Below are positions 10,918-21,473 of a stretch of DNA of 52,325 nt, piece by piece. The notes beneath the pieces were generated by a model that worked only from the letters and a program-made list of their open reading frames with translations, did not search any database and was not told the origin of the DNA. The stretch's first letter is position 1. Every line of letters starts with the position of its first letter. The position numbers were made by a program, and so were the translations under genes. Origin of the DNA: Saccoglossus kowalevskii (lineage: Eukaryota > Hemichordata > Enteropneusta > Harrimaniidae); NCBI RefSeq assembly GCF_000003605.2, contig NW_003141812.1, forward strand, positions 36,587 to 88,911. Reading direction: 5' to 3'.

Positions 10918-12380
10918 GTAAAGAAAAATAAAGTGTAACTCCCGGGCAATTGGACTTGGACATTATTTCTTTGATAGTGACAGTCGTTTCTTCTTCGACA
11001 GTAGCAAACAAACACTTCGTTAAAGATTTGTACATATCTCCTCCCTCCTAGAATTAAAAATGAAATGTGTGTTGGTGAGGGAAGGGGAGGCTGTAGTGGA
11101 TGGAGTATTACTGTACTCTGTAAAGAAAAATAAAGTGCAACTCCGGGGCAACTGTGAATTGAACATTATTTCTTACTGACAGTCGTTTCTTCTTTGACAG
11201 TAGCAAACAAACACTTTGTTAAAGATTTGTACATATCTCCTCCCTCCCAGAATTAAAAATGAAATGTGTGTTGGTGAGGGAAGGGGAGGCTGTAGTGGAT
11301 GGAGTATTACTGTACTCTGTAAAGAAAAATAAAGTGTAACTCCCGGGCAATTGAACTTTGACGTTATTTCTTTGATNNNNNNNNNNNNNNNNNNNNNNNN
11401 NNNNNNNNNNNNNNNNNNNNNNNNNNNNNNNNNNNNNNNNNNNNNNNNNNNNNNNNNNNNNNNNNNNNNNNNNNNNNNNNNNNNNNNNNNNNNNNNNNNN
11501 NNNNNNNNNNNNNNNNNNNNNNNNNNNNNNNNNNNNNNNNNNNNNNNNNNNNNNNNNNNNNNNNNNNNNNNNNNNNNNNNNNNNNNNNNNNNNNNNNNNN
11601 NNNNNNNNNNNNNNNNNNNNNNNNNNNNNNNNNNNNNNNNNNNNNNNNNNNNNNNNNNNNNNNNNNNNNNNNNNNNNNNNNNNNNNNNNNNNNNNNNNNN
11701 NNNNNNNNNNNNNNNNNNNNNNNNNNNNNNNNNNNNNNNNNNNNNNNNNNNNNNNNNNNNNNNNNNNNNNNNNNNNNNNNNNNNNNNNNNNNNNNNNNNN
11801 NNNNNNNNNNNNNNNNNNNNNNNNNNNNNNNNNNNNNNNNNNNNNNNNNNNNNNNNNNNNNNNNNNNNNNNNNNNNNNNNNNNNNNNNNNNNNNNNNNNN
11901 NNNNNNNNNNNNNNNNNNNNNNNNNNNNNNNNNNNNNNNNNNNNNNNNNNNNNNNNNNNNNNNNNNNNNNNNNNNNNNNNNNNNNNNNNNNNNNNNNNNN
12001 NNNNNNNNNNNNNNNNNNNNNNNNNNNNNNNNNNNNNNNNNNNNNNNNNNNNNNNNNNNNNNNNNNNNNNNNNNNNNNNNNNNNNNNNNNNNNNNNNNNN
12101 NNNNNNNNNNNNNNNNNNNNNNNNNNNNNNNNNNNNNNNNNNNNNNNNNNNNNNNNNNNNNNNNNNNNNNNNNNNNNNNNNNNNNNNNNNNNNNNNNNNN
12201 NNNNNNNNNNNNNNNNNNNNNNNNNNNNNNNNNNNNNNNNNNNNNNNNNNNNNNNNNNNNNNNNNNNNNNNNNNNNNNNNNNNNNNNNNNNNNNNNNNNN
12301 NNNNNNNNNNNNNNNNNNNNNNNNNNNNNNNNNNNNTGGTGAGGGAAGGGGAGGCTGTAGTGGATGGAGTATTACTGTAA
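10918..12380 (+). repeat. About 200-bp satellite array, interrupted by an assembly gap
   Basis: Unit starts GTAAAGAAAAATAAAGTG at 10918, 11120 and 11319 (spacing 202 and 199). It continues AACTCCCGGGCAATTG, GACAGTCGTTTCTTC and GGTGAGGGAAGGGGAGGCTG. The last partial unit, after the N run, ends at ATTACTGTAA near 12380. Unit-to-unit identity is high. Open frames crossing the gap are artefacts of the Ns. Confidence 0.92.
11377..12336. other. Assembly gap of 960 Ns inside the satellite
   Basis: The run of N begins after TTTCTTTGAT and ends before TGGTGAGGGA, both satellite sequence. From the unit phase, the true missing length should be about 97 bp plus a whole number of ~200-bp units. 960 does not fit that, so the gap size is an estimate and the copy number is unresolved. 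Confidence 0.97.
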
Positions 12381-12557
12381 ATCATTTAAATACCATGGGT
12401 AGAATTTCGGCAATTTCAGGTTTTTATGGCATTCGTGGGGACCAAATTTCACGAATGTCACTGATATGTGTCATAGCATCCCCAAGAAATGTTGACAGCA
12501 ACATCATTTTGTGAGAAAGTGAAATTGAAGCAGTTTACAATAATTATTATTAACAAA

Positions 12558-12704
12558 TACTTTAAAATATTTTATTTTCACTGGAATTAATTTTTGCTGA
12601 AAAGGCTTTTTTGGTTTTTTATATGGAATTTATTTTCACTGAATCAATCCTTCAGTGAAAATAGCGAAAATAAATTCCAAACGAAAATAAAGTATTCTAC
12701 AGTA
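12558..12704 (+). mobile_element. Family A element, copy with internal deletion
   Basis: Begins TACTTTAAAATATTTTATTT and ends AATAAAGTATTCTACAGTA. At 147 bp it lacks most of the centre seen in the 212-bp copies, while both arms, including GGAATTAATTTTTGCTGAAA, are kept. Confidence 0.85.
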
Positions 12705-12744
12705 TATCCTGACTCGTAGCTTGGTATTGGCTTTGGGAAACCAA

Positions 12745-12827
12745 TACTGTAAAATACATTATTTTTGCTATTTTCACTAAAGGAATGGTTATAATTAATT
12801 CCATCTAAAATAAAGTATTTTACAATA
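12745..12827 (-). mobile_element. Family A element, short form
   Basis: About 83 bp: TACTGTAAAATACATTATTT at the left, AAAATAAAGTATTTTACAAT at the right, with only the outer arms left. It follows the previous copy by 40 bp in the opposite orientation, so the two together form an imperfect larger inverted repeat. Confidence 0.75.
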
Positions 12828-12950
12828 TTCTCATCAGTCATAAAGATTATTAGTTCAAGTTGTGTATGTTTATAACCCTAGAAGGGAGCAAGTTTGTTAA
12901 TTTTAATGACTTGACAGCCGACAACTTCTTGAAATTTGAGTATTGATTGA

Positions 12951-13193
12951 TTATATGTTGTAGTACATTGTATCGTGTGGGTTGTATCTAACTTCAGTGT
13001 ACATCACAGCATGAGGAAATGACCTATTACTCAATATTGAATCATAGTCACCGTTCTCTAGGGTTGGGCTATCCCCAATTTCTTTGACACCCGCACTACA
13101 ACTATAAATGTAAATCCTGACCTGAGCATCGGTTATTTCCGTAGCACTATAAACATAGTAGTGTTTCATGAAATGCACAATTTTAAATATCAA
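12951..13193 (-). CDS. Candidate terminal exon: tail with ITIM- and ITSM-like tyrosine motifs
   Basis: The minus strand is open for 80 codons to a TAA at 12951-12953. There is no ATG at its beginning, so it would be a 3' exon. Plausible acceptors on the minus strand are TTTATAG (exon from 13101) and TTGTAG (exon from 13095). The tail includes EIGDSPTLENGDYDSI, then VMYTEV and, at the very end, TMYYNI. VMYTEV fits the ITIM pattern (V/I/L/S-x-Y-x-x-V/I/L) and TMYYNI fits the ITSM pattern T-x-Y-x-x-V/I, as in cytoplasmic tails of inhibitory receptors. There is no membrane segment or extracellular domain in the window to support this, and short tyrosine motifs arise by chance. Confidence 0.25.
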   Translation of the reverse strand: MIFKIVHFMKHYYVYSATEITDAQVRIYIYSCSAGVKEIGDSPTLENGDYDSILSNRSFPHAVMYTEVRYNPHDTMYYNI

Positions 13194-14949
13194 ATCACAA
13201 GTTTGTTTGTGTATGTGATGAATTTCATGATGTTCAACTTAAGACAATGAAAGAAAATGTCATTAATGATTATACATCTGTCACCGTAACGCCATAAGTT
13301 GCAGCATGCCGTAATTTTGCGATAATTTATGGGGTATTTTCATCCTACCATATTAGGAAGCGCAAATTCCAATTATGAAACGATTACGCTCATAAGCGTC
13401 CTCTAAAGTTAATTTTTATTTAACCAGATAGAAAGAAGTGATGTCTCATAGTGGGTGCAAATATTTCCCTCAAATGTGGAAATGCATCAGTTATCTTAAT
13501 CTCTGGTTATTAATAATTAATATTACGGTATGTGGCAAAATGCAACTTGCATATAAAAACAGTCGGCAGTGAATACATGTATAGTCTGGCACAAAAATAT
13601 TAATTTTTTTCCTTAAAATTATTATTCCTCAAAATACATGTATCCTTGTTTTAGCCTGGTTAATGATAGTAAATAACAATTGATAAATGGTTAATATGTT
13701 TTAATATAATATGAGCACAATAGATAATACGCTTTAAAGTTCATGACCCAACCATCTGATATACTGTAAAACGATATCGTTTTTAATATATTGCATAGTT
13801 CCACTTACTGCTCTATCTGTCACCCACCCTGAGGGGGTGGTACTTACAAGGAAAAACTTACTGAACCAAGTCATGAATGTAAAATTTACTATAGCACGCT
13901 AATTTCAGTATAAACTGGACTCATTCCCCCAGATGCTACTCAACTTGCAACAAATTATATTGTATTGATTCTCAGTGCTGCGAATTGTTACATTTTTTCA
14001 ATTTTAATGAATGATTGCAAAATTCAGCATTAAATTAACCAAATATATTACTGTCGATGTAACAGACCCATTATACTTCATTTTTAGAAATATTTATAAA
14101 TTTCACACTTCAAACTGAAACAAGAGGTTTCTCATTAGAACGACATGTATTACTGGCGACGCAACTGTAACGAAAGGTTTCAAATATTCAATAGACAACA
14201 TTGTGTGGTTTTCAAAAGACATAATTACACACTACAGTCTGGTTGAATTTAACTGACATTGAAATTTATCAATATTTATAAAAATTAAATAAATTTTTTT
14301 TTGCTGCAACTAAATTATAATTGAAAGTCATCATGACTCCCTGCGTTCTTAGTTTTAAAGCCAAAAAAATAGATTCCTCTTTCTTGGGAAAATTGAAAAA
14401 TGATTCATTACCACAAAAACAAGATTTATTAAAGAATGTTTTTAAATACAGGTTAATAAATGGATCCAAAACACCTTCTCAAACAAAAAGATTCCTCATT
14501 CTACGGCATTCCCTACTTGTGTTAGGCGTAGGCTTCAAAATGAATTTCCAAAATATTATTATGTCACAATTTGTTAAATATAACATTTTGCAATTTTTTT
14601 AATGTATTTTTAATACTTTCTTTGTTAATGATATGGATATAATTTTCCACTGTATGTCTGTCTTTATCAATTTTTTTTTAGAATATCTAGAAAAATTATT
14701 GTTCCAGTATTGACCCATATTTCATACATGAAATCTGTTCCTGCCCTCATTTCTGTGTTCTATTTTTAATGATTCCGTAACAACTGTTGCCAGGGCCAGT
14801 AATCCGGTAATAAAGCAGCAGATTCGGATGAGCCTAATCCCATGTTATATGTGAATTGACTTACTGGATAGACATTATTCTGTTGAAAACTAAAGAGTTA
14901 AATAATAAAAGTTGAAATGTGAAAAATTGTGGATTTGAAAAGCACTAAT
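13194..14949. other. No gene recognised
   Basis: A+T-rich DNA. Opposite-strand open frames at 14269-14602 cover each other and have low-complexity composition. A short GC hairpin, CACCCACCCTGAGGGGGTGG, is at about 13820. Confidence 0.5.
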
Positions 14950-15087
14950 TTAAATTGCGGTGGTCGTTGTGCAGCGCATGTTCCAATTTCATGTAAACAA
15001 ACAAACAAACAAGCAGAATTTATTTTACATGCGTTGCAATGGGTCCCATATTGAACACGCCACTGCTCCACGATGACCACCTTTTAA
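14950..15087 (+). mobile_element. Family C MITE, copy 2
   Basis: TTAAATTGCGGTGGTCGTTG at the left and GATGACCACCTTTTAA at the right are the family C ends. The core has ATGTAAACAAACAAACAAAC, an expanded version of the Forkhead-like stretch, and CATGCGTTGCAATGGGTCCC. It ends about 110 bp before the SINE. Confidence 0.85.
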
Positions 15088-15197
15088 GTACGTGAGCTCG
15101 GTCCAATATATTAATTAATCACTGGGTTTCAATACTGATAATTTTGTAATTTTTGTGGACATTAAATTACGTTGGCACTTTCAGCGATTACAATTAG

Positions 15198-15635
15198 AAA
15201 TTGGAACTTATCGGTCACTGGTAGCATAGTAGTTGTCGCATCAGACTCATGATCGGTAGACCCAAGTTCAAATCCTACCTTAGGCTGAACATCAAAAGGG
15301 TCGATCATACCCTGGGTGAGTGTGCCACAGACTCAATGGGAAGGCCAATTCCACTGGCCGAGATTCATTCACTAACGAATGCGACTTTAGGGGATACTTG
15401 GTTAAGGTCCGCAGGTGCTTGTGTTCGACCGAGCCTGGTTGACGCCAGGATAGCCCATTAAATTGCCATTTGATAGGAAGATGGCCTCACAGCCCTGTCA
15501 TGCACTATGTCAGCACTTGCACTTGCAATTTGCACATACAAAAAAAAAAGTCAGGAGAGATAACAGTGACATTCAATGTCCATAACTGTCACCGGCACAA
15601 AAAACATTTATTTTTAAAAAAAAAAATTGGAACTT
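15198..15635 (+). mobile_element. tRNA-derived SINE with 12-bp target-site duplication
   Basis: AAATTGGAACTT occurs exactly at 15198-15209 and again at 15624-15635, right after an A-rich tail. The body between them is about 414 bp. Its head looks like a degenerate tRNA: a box A-like TAGCATAGTAG at 15222, CAT at the anticodon position (15248-15250) and a box B-like GTTCAAATCC at 15266. The middle includes GGGATACTTGGTTAAGGTCC, and there are two A-runs, at about 15541 and 15616-15626. Internal Pol III promoter, A-tail and exact flanking repeat are the hallmarks of a SINE mobilised by a LINE. I cannot name the family. Frames of 70 and 62 codons within it are chance. Confidence 0.85.
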
Positions 15636-15668
15636 CACTGAAAAAGAGAACACACTGAATAATCAAAA

Positions 15669-15880
15669 TACTGTAGAATACTTTATTTTCGATTGGAATT
15701 TATTTTCGCTATTTTCGCTGAAGGGAAGATTCCGTGAAAATAAAATCCAGCGAATATACTTTTTGTCCTATATTTCACATTAAACTCATCAAAAATCAGT
15801 GAAAATAAATTCCACACAAAAGGCCCAAAAAGGCTTTTCAGCGAAAATTAATTCCAGCGAAAATAAAGTATTCCACAGTA
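15669..15880 (-). mobile_element. Family A element, full length, inverted
   Basis: Exactly 212 bp, like the 3741 copy, but reversed: starts TACTGTAGAATACTTTATTT, then ATTTTCGCTATTTTCGCTGA, and ends AATAAAGTATTCCACAGTA. TA lies at both ends. It is separated from the SINE's right target repeat by about 33 bp, so three mobile elements (C, SINE, A) fill most of 14950-15880. Confidence 0.92.
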
Positions 15881-16138
15881 GTGAAATTATATACCAGTAA
15901 AAGTTACTGTTTTTACAGTAATAAATACAGCTGCTTGGTTCATTCATTCAGGTCAAATGCAAGGTCTTTGCTTTAATGTAGATTTTACAGTGTACATTGT
16001 ATGAGCACCCTTTTTAGAAAACACTCAATAGCTGATGGTTGTTGACCTTGGCATTGAAACTTTGACAGCTGTCTCCCTTTACAGTGGAGGCATTTCCGGA
16101 TACCTAGACTGTGATCATGATAAAGTACGGTAGTCTAC

Positions 16139-16160
16139 AAAAAAAAAAAAAAAAAAAAAA
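16139..16160 (+). repeat. Poly(A) run of 22
   Basis: A 22-base A run. No SINE body or target repeat could be identified upstream, so it may be a simple homopolymer. Confidence 0.7.
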
Positions 16161-16455
16161 TCACCATGTGGAAGAGATCATGCAGTCAATCAGGTTTCTA
16201 ATATTAAAGTTACACCCAACTTTACAGTGATTATAATCAGGAATGACCTCGTTGTTTTTGTCTTGGTAAAGCACTTACTGGTAAATGAATTTTACCACTT
16301 GATACCAGATATTTTGTACTACAATTGACCTGTTCTCAACTTTCAGCGATGCTGTCGTCAGAACTGTTCACATTCCTTTATTATGAGTGTTGATTTCTTC
16401 TCTTCTCTTGGTGTTTTTTACCTACATTGTACATATACTTCAGTGTATCTTGGTT

Positions 16456-16708
16456 GGTGAGAGCCACCTATTACTCCTGTAGTAAATAAAGAGAAGAGAA
16501 ACAGTTAAATATCATTCTGGCAAATCAGATCTGACTTCCTGACTCCCTCGACCCGCGTGTGAACGGTTTGTTTACCCGCACTGCGGTTCGAGACAAAAGA
16601 ACACTAGTCGTTTCCAGACCGGGGATAGATGGACTGTGGTGAGAGTCACCTATTACTCCTGTAGTAAATCAAGAGAAGCAGTTAAATATCATTCTGGCAA
16701 TTCAGATC
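16456..16708 (+). repeat. Pair of ~72-bp direct repeats flanking a ~106-bp spacer
   Basis: The segments 16456-16531 and 16638-16708 share GGTGAGAG, CACCTATTACTCCTGTAGTA and CAGTTAAATATCATTCTGGC, with one 5-base difference and a few substitutions. The spacer is GC-richer, with CCCGCACTGCGGTTCGAG. This could be a local duplication or the remnant of an element flanked by short direct repeats. Confidence 0.75.
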
Positions 16709-17733
16709 ATTTTGTAGAAATTGTAATAACATAGCTATTCTAATCACAAGCGTTACTGTGCTCAGAAAAAAACATTTTCAGCTCGCCAACCATTATCAAA
16801 TGGTCTATATGCAGTTGCTTTAAACTGACTGTAATTTTCAACCCTATAGCTCATGGTTTTAATCATTGCATTATTTTCTCAAAAAACCTTGAACTATAAC
16901 CAAGCCTAACACATAATTTGGTTTTATTCATGTTTCGTGTTTACCAGCTTTCCTGTAAAAGTTTTTATAGCAGCCATTTCAGAACTTGTCGCTATGAACA
17001 GTATATGAGACGGCATCCACCACGCATGTGCAATTAAGACGATAGTGTTGCGTTAATATCAGATTGTTTGAAATTGCTAATCAAAATTGATTAGTTTTAT
17101 CTGAATCTTTATATTTGAATTTAAATTAAATGTTTATACCCTTTTTTGTGTCCATAATGAGGTTTATCATGTCTGATATCATCGTTAACAATTACTTGTG
17201 GCTGGGATAAATTTTTGTCTCATTGTTATTTATTCCATATAATGAGAAAATTCAATAGCACATCAAAATGTAAAATGATATTATGATCTGGATGAGGCCG
17301 GTATTTTCATTACATCTATTATCTATATATCCCAACCAGACAATACAATAATATTATGGCAGTATATTAATTACCTACATGTACCAGTCAAAATAATCAC
17401 AAAGAAAATAAGTAAAAATAAAAACGTTTGATGAATCATTTATTAAAATTGATGGGTTTGCAATAAAATCCTTTTCATACGATATAATATATATTCAATT
17501 GTCCTGTTACCAAACATTACCTGCAAAAAGGAAAAAAATGTGCAATGTTTCAAAGGGCCATCTGGGGCATGTGAAATGTAAGTCATTCGTAACTTGTCCT
17601 GACCCCCGTACCTAAACAAAAATTTCTTAATGTGAAATTTTGAAATGTCAAATACTTGAATAATGACAAGGGGGTTCTCTATTGTATCATGTATTTGTAT
17701 CATACTTGTTTTACTGTTCAGCGGTCGTTGACG
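16709..17733. other. No gene recognised
   Basis: A+T-rich sequence with no shared repeats and no exon-like frame. Confidence 0.5.
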
Positions 17734-17787
17734 CCTCCCGCTGTCCAATGTACTTTTTTACCCTCCTGCTGTCCGATGTATTGTTTG
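17734..17787 (+). repeat. Two-copy 27-bp tandem repeat
   Basis: CCTCCCGCTGTCCAATGTAC followed by its near copy CCTCCTGCTGTCCGATGTAT 27 bases later. It is a minor local duplication. Confidence 0.65.
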
Positions 17788-18293
17788 ACCGGCGAGAATG
17801 TCTGCAGCTCAAACATGACATGTCTCACATAGTCAAAATAAAAAAAAACAAAAAAAAAACAATGTTTCGATGCCTAATTCTTATTATGATTTCGAGGCAT
17901 GCTATACAGAATTAACTTTTATCCCCTCCCCCTAAAACAAACAACTTTCCTGTGTGACTATGTTGATGATCGACGGTCTAAAAGGATGGTCAGTACTAGT
18001 TTCAGAAACTTTTGAGAACTGTGTTTTCCACAAATATGAAGAGCTTCATCTTTGAGAGACAATCAAAAAAAAAAAAAATGGTCTTTGATATACTATTTAC
18101 AAAATATATGCAACTGTTCATTGAAAAATATTCAAAACAGTCATTTAAAATAAAAAAACAACTATTTTTAGAACCTAGAATAATAAAAGACAACAATAAT
18201 CTTTCAAAATAAAACAATTAAAAATGGGTCACTGACTCTCTTTAAGTTTATTCAGTTCAGTTGTTGATTATCCTGGGGACTTTGAAATCACGC
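17788..18293. other. No gene recognised
   Basis: Mirror-image A-rich and T-rich tracts around 18010-18210 give open frames on both strands of low complexity. They are not judged coding. Confidence 0.5.
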
Positions 18294-18434
18294 ATAAAGC
18301 GGGAGGGCCATCACCTGCGTGACAATAACAACACGCGCTAAAAATGCAAAGGCTCATGGGTAGACGCTTGTTTGTAAACAATTACACACTATCGCCATCT
18401 GACGCATGCGCAGGTGACAACTCCCTCGCTATAA
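18294..18434 (+). mobile_element. Family B MITE, copy 2
   Basis: Left end ATAAAGCGGGAGGGCCATCA, right end GACAACTCCCTCGCTATAA. Both TTAA ends carry point changes. The core has ATGCAAAGGCTCATGGGTAG and TTGTTTGTAAACAATTACAC. About 20 bp near the left arm are missing compared with other copies. Confidence 0.85.
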
Positions 18435-18624
18435 CATTTACACTTCGGCAAACTTGAACTTTATGGAAGCATTCATAGCAATTGTTTAGATTTCTAGTTT
18501 TCCTTAAGCTTAAGATTATTCTTGTATAATATATATTTATATAAAGGCAATTTCATCATATTTTTTATGAAACTCGGTGCCCAATCAGCTCCGAAGTTTG
18601 AGCCTTTCTTGAGAGAGAACAGAA

Positions 18625-18789
18625 TACTGTGGAATACTTTATTTTCGCTGGAATTAATTTTCGCTGAAAAGGCTTTTTGGGCGTTTTGTATAGAATTTAT
18701 TTTCACTGATTTTTTATTTTCACGTAGTCATCCTTTCAGCGAAAATAGCGAAAATAAATTCCAAGCGAAAAATAAAGTATTCTACAGTG
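18625..18789 (+). mobile_element. Family A element, 165-bp form
   Basis: TACTGTGGAATACTTTATTT at the left and AATAAAGTATTCTACAGT at the right, with an internal deletion around the centre. The right TA is lost. Confidence 0.88.
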
Positions 18790-20260
18790 TTTCAAAAGAT
18801 AAGAATTTGACAGTTTGTCTGTAAAACTGGTACATGCAAATGTGTCTGCTCCATGATATGCATGATAACTAGCGGGTATGTATCACGGCTGTCATTTTCT
18901 GATAGCACTGATGGTCTCACTCACAGCTAACTCTTCTGTCTTGAAAGTTTTAAATATTTAAAATCACAGAGTATCATCACATTACTTGAAGGGCCACATT
19001 AATTATGCATGTTCAGATGTTGTGTAAACAAACAGTGTATATGTCATATCATGGAAGGTACACCAAATGTACTAACGGAAGGAGCCATGACGCATATCAA
19101 GTAGCCACTTAAGCCTCTTAACTGGCTTATTTCCCTTTGTTTCAACCCAAATTAATCCTGATAAGGACATTGTCTAGCTCATCTTTGATGTCGATGATAG
19201 TTTGCGATTGTTTACACAAGTAACGAGTTAGCGGAGTATGATATAACCTCACCGATTTTGAATGTGACCATAAAATATATGCGCATTATGAAACTACGGT
19301 CATCACACATGTGCACTGGGTTTGTTTAGGTGTGAAAGGTAAATTTACGTATTTCACAACCGGAAATTCAACAGATGAACGTTTGACTTCACAAATTTCA
19401 CATGTTTTAATTATTAGCAACTGTAACTTTAACAAGATTCCGAGTGCATACAACAACAATTCCTAAGGACTCCTAAAAAATATTATCACAGAGAAAGTGT
19501 TTATGCATGCTCTTCTTTCGATACTTTTCTGTTGGTGTTCGCAGATGTTCGGCGGTCAAAAATTTCGACAGTTTCGGGCGCCAAACCCACCCACGCACTG
19601 ACAATGGTACCATTGACTAATGCAATCGTCACAAGCAATCATTGATTAAGTTTCATTACCATTACAAATATAAAATTCACGATATTTCATCAGTTCTTTT
19701 TCAATTTTTAATTTATATTTTTTTTGTGAATGAGTTATAATGAAATTTTACATGTTCATGTGCATTGTATTCAGCAGACTTCAGTTATCAGCGGAAATAG
19801 TGAAATTAAAACTCAATGAATAATGTATGCATTCACAGTATTGCATTTTACCCATTGAATTACAACACAAATAACTTTTTCAAATTCAATTGTTTTCATC
19901 CGATGCAAATGTCTGCGTCTTTTTCTTTTATGCAATGTGTTTGCACATGTTTGCTTTTGAGATACTGAAAGCATTCACTTGTCTTCATGGTATAGGTCAG
20001 TCTGTAATCAGTACTGGTTCATATGGGCTTAATTTACTCCTACTGAGTGATTAGTGCTTGACAAGTTTTTACATGTAGCTCTATACCTGCCATGTCTATA
20101 ATTACCAACTGAAATAAAAAAAAATATTAACTCTGGAAAAACAAACTTTATTATAAGGGTTTGACCTTTTAAACTTGGTGGGGAGAAAACAGATTTTGGA
20201 GAACTAATTTTACACAAATTTTGAATAGAAAATACTGTAAACACCAAAAGCAAAATTAAG
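18790..20260. other. No gene recognised
   Basis: About 1.5 kb of A+T-rich sequence with a CpG-containing patch near 19550-19600 (TTTCGGGCGCCAAACC). No partner repeat or exon seen. Confidence 0.45.
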
Positions 20261-20463
20261 TACTGTAAAATACTTTATTTTCACTGGTATTAATTTTCGT
20301 TGCAAATATTTGTTTGGGTGTTTTGTATGGAGTTTATTTTCACTGATTTTTAATGAGTTGAATTTAAAATATACGAAGAAAGGTATTTTCGCTTAATTTT
20401 ATTTTTACTGAGCATTCATACAGAGAAAATAAATTTTGAGCAAAAAAGAAATATTTTACAGTA
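20261..20463 (+). mobile_element. Family A element, near full length but diverged
   Basis: 203 bp from TACTGTAAAATACTTTATTT to AAATATTTTACAGTA, with TA at both ends. Most CG positions of the family are changed to CA or TG (CACTGG, CGTTGC), suggesting an older, methylation-decayed copy. Confidence 0.85.
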
Positions 20464-21316
20464 AAGGGAAAGAAATATTTTGTGGATAGTAGGAAATTAC
20501 TTCCAATTTAGTCAAAATGTTGATTAAAAAAATTGCAAAAAAAATGTTGTATCTAAATGAACTGCTTTCAAATTATTAATTGTAGTCCTTGTTCAGACCC
20601 AGTAGTTCACATATCTGGTGTCGTTTTTTCTTGTTCCTAGAGTGAATGTCTGATTATGGATGGCCTCCAGCTGAGCTGAGTGGAAAGACATTGATATTGA
20701 ACACCATTACTTGATGATAGGGATAGTATGATAAAAAAATGCCCCATAGTGTGAAAGCTACACAGACTATATGCGTGGGTGTGGGCTGGGTTAGGACCAT
20801 TTGGACTGTCTGCAAGTTAATATTCTTGGTTTCTTTGTTGTATTGTATATACTGCCCTCTATAGTTGACTGTACTAGGTGAAGGAAAATAAAAATTGACA
20901 TTTCTACCACCTCCAGAATTCTGAAAATGTTGATGAATGGTGGTCGCTTACCGTGATTTTGCTAACACTTTGCATTACATATTTACACGTAGTACTCGTC
21001 TACCCACCCACCAGTAGCATTAGGTCTTTTCAGTTCATATTTGCACCCTTTAAACCAAGTGAAAGAACTCATCGTGCATTTTTTGCCAGTGTCTGGGTCG
21101 TATAGGGTTTATTTTGATTCTGTCAACTCATACAATGTATGTGCACATGTCATCATTTATCTGGAATTACTGTTAGTAATAAATCTGTTTTTCCACCTTA
21201 AACAGTAACTGAAATGTCATCAACACTAGGGGGATGACAGATGCAAACTGGAATAGCCCATAACAGACATGCATGTCTCGGTTACACCCACTACTGTGAA
21301 AAACTTGTATTCTATC
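20464..21316. other. No gene recognised
   Basis: Mixed sequence. ACTGCCCTCTATAG near 20850 is a weak match to the CTCF core. TGTAGTCCTTGTTCAGACCC near 20582 resembles the start of family D. Confidence 0.4.
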
Positions 21317-21473
21317 TACTGTAAAATACTTTTTGAGTGTGTTTTGTATGAAATTTATTTTTATTGATCTTTGAAGACCTTAAATTATAAGAATAAAGGT
21401 ATATTCGCTGAATTTTATTTTCACTGAATCATTTCTTCAGCAAAAATAATTTCCAAGCAAAAGTATTTTACAT
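21317..21473 (+). mobile_element. Family A element, left arm deleted
   Basis: TACTGTAAAATACTTTTTGA fuses the end directly to the inner GTGTTTTGTATGAAATTTAT segment, so the left GAATTAATTTTCGC units are missing. The right arm with TTCAGCAAAAATAATTTCC is kept and ends TTTTACATTA. Confidence 0.8.

Noticed and set aside
12390-12480. Similarity of this stretch (CGGCAATTTCAGG, GGCATTCGTGGGG) to 24262-24320
   Set aside because: Only a few short words match and the alignment is too weak to call a repeat family.
11219-12514. Open frames of about 388 codons on both strands
   Set aside because: They exist only because the run of Ns contains no stop codons.
15210-15285. A functional tRNA-Met gene
   Set aside because: Box A- and B-like words and a CAT anticodon are present, but the arms do not pair properly and the segment is the head of a SINE with target duplications.
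18002-18217. Overlapping 66- and 71-codon frames on opposite strands
   Set aside because: They are A/T-tract sequence of low complexity, open in both directions by composition.
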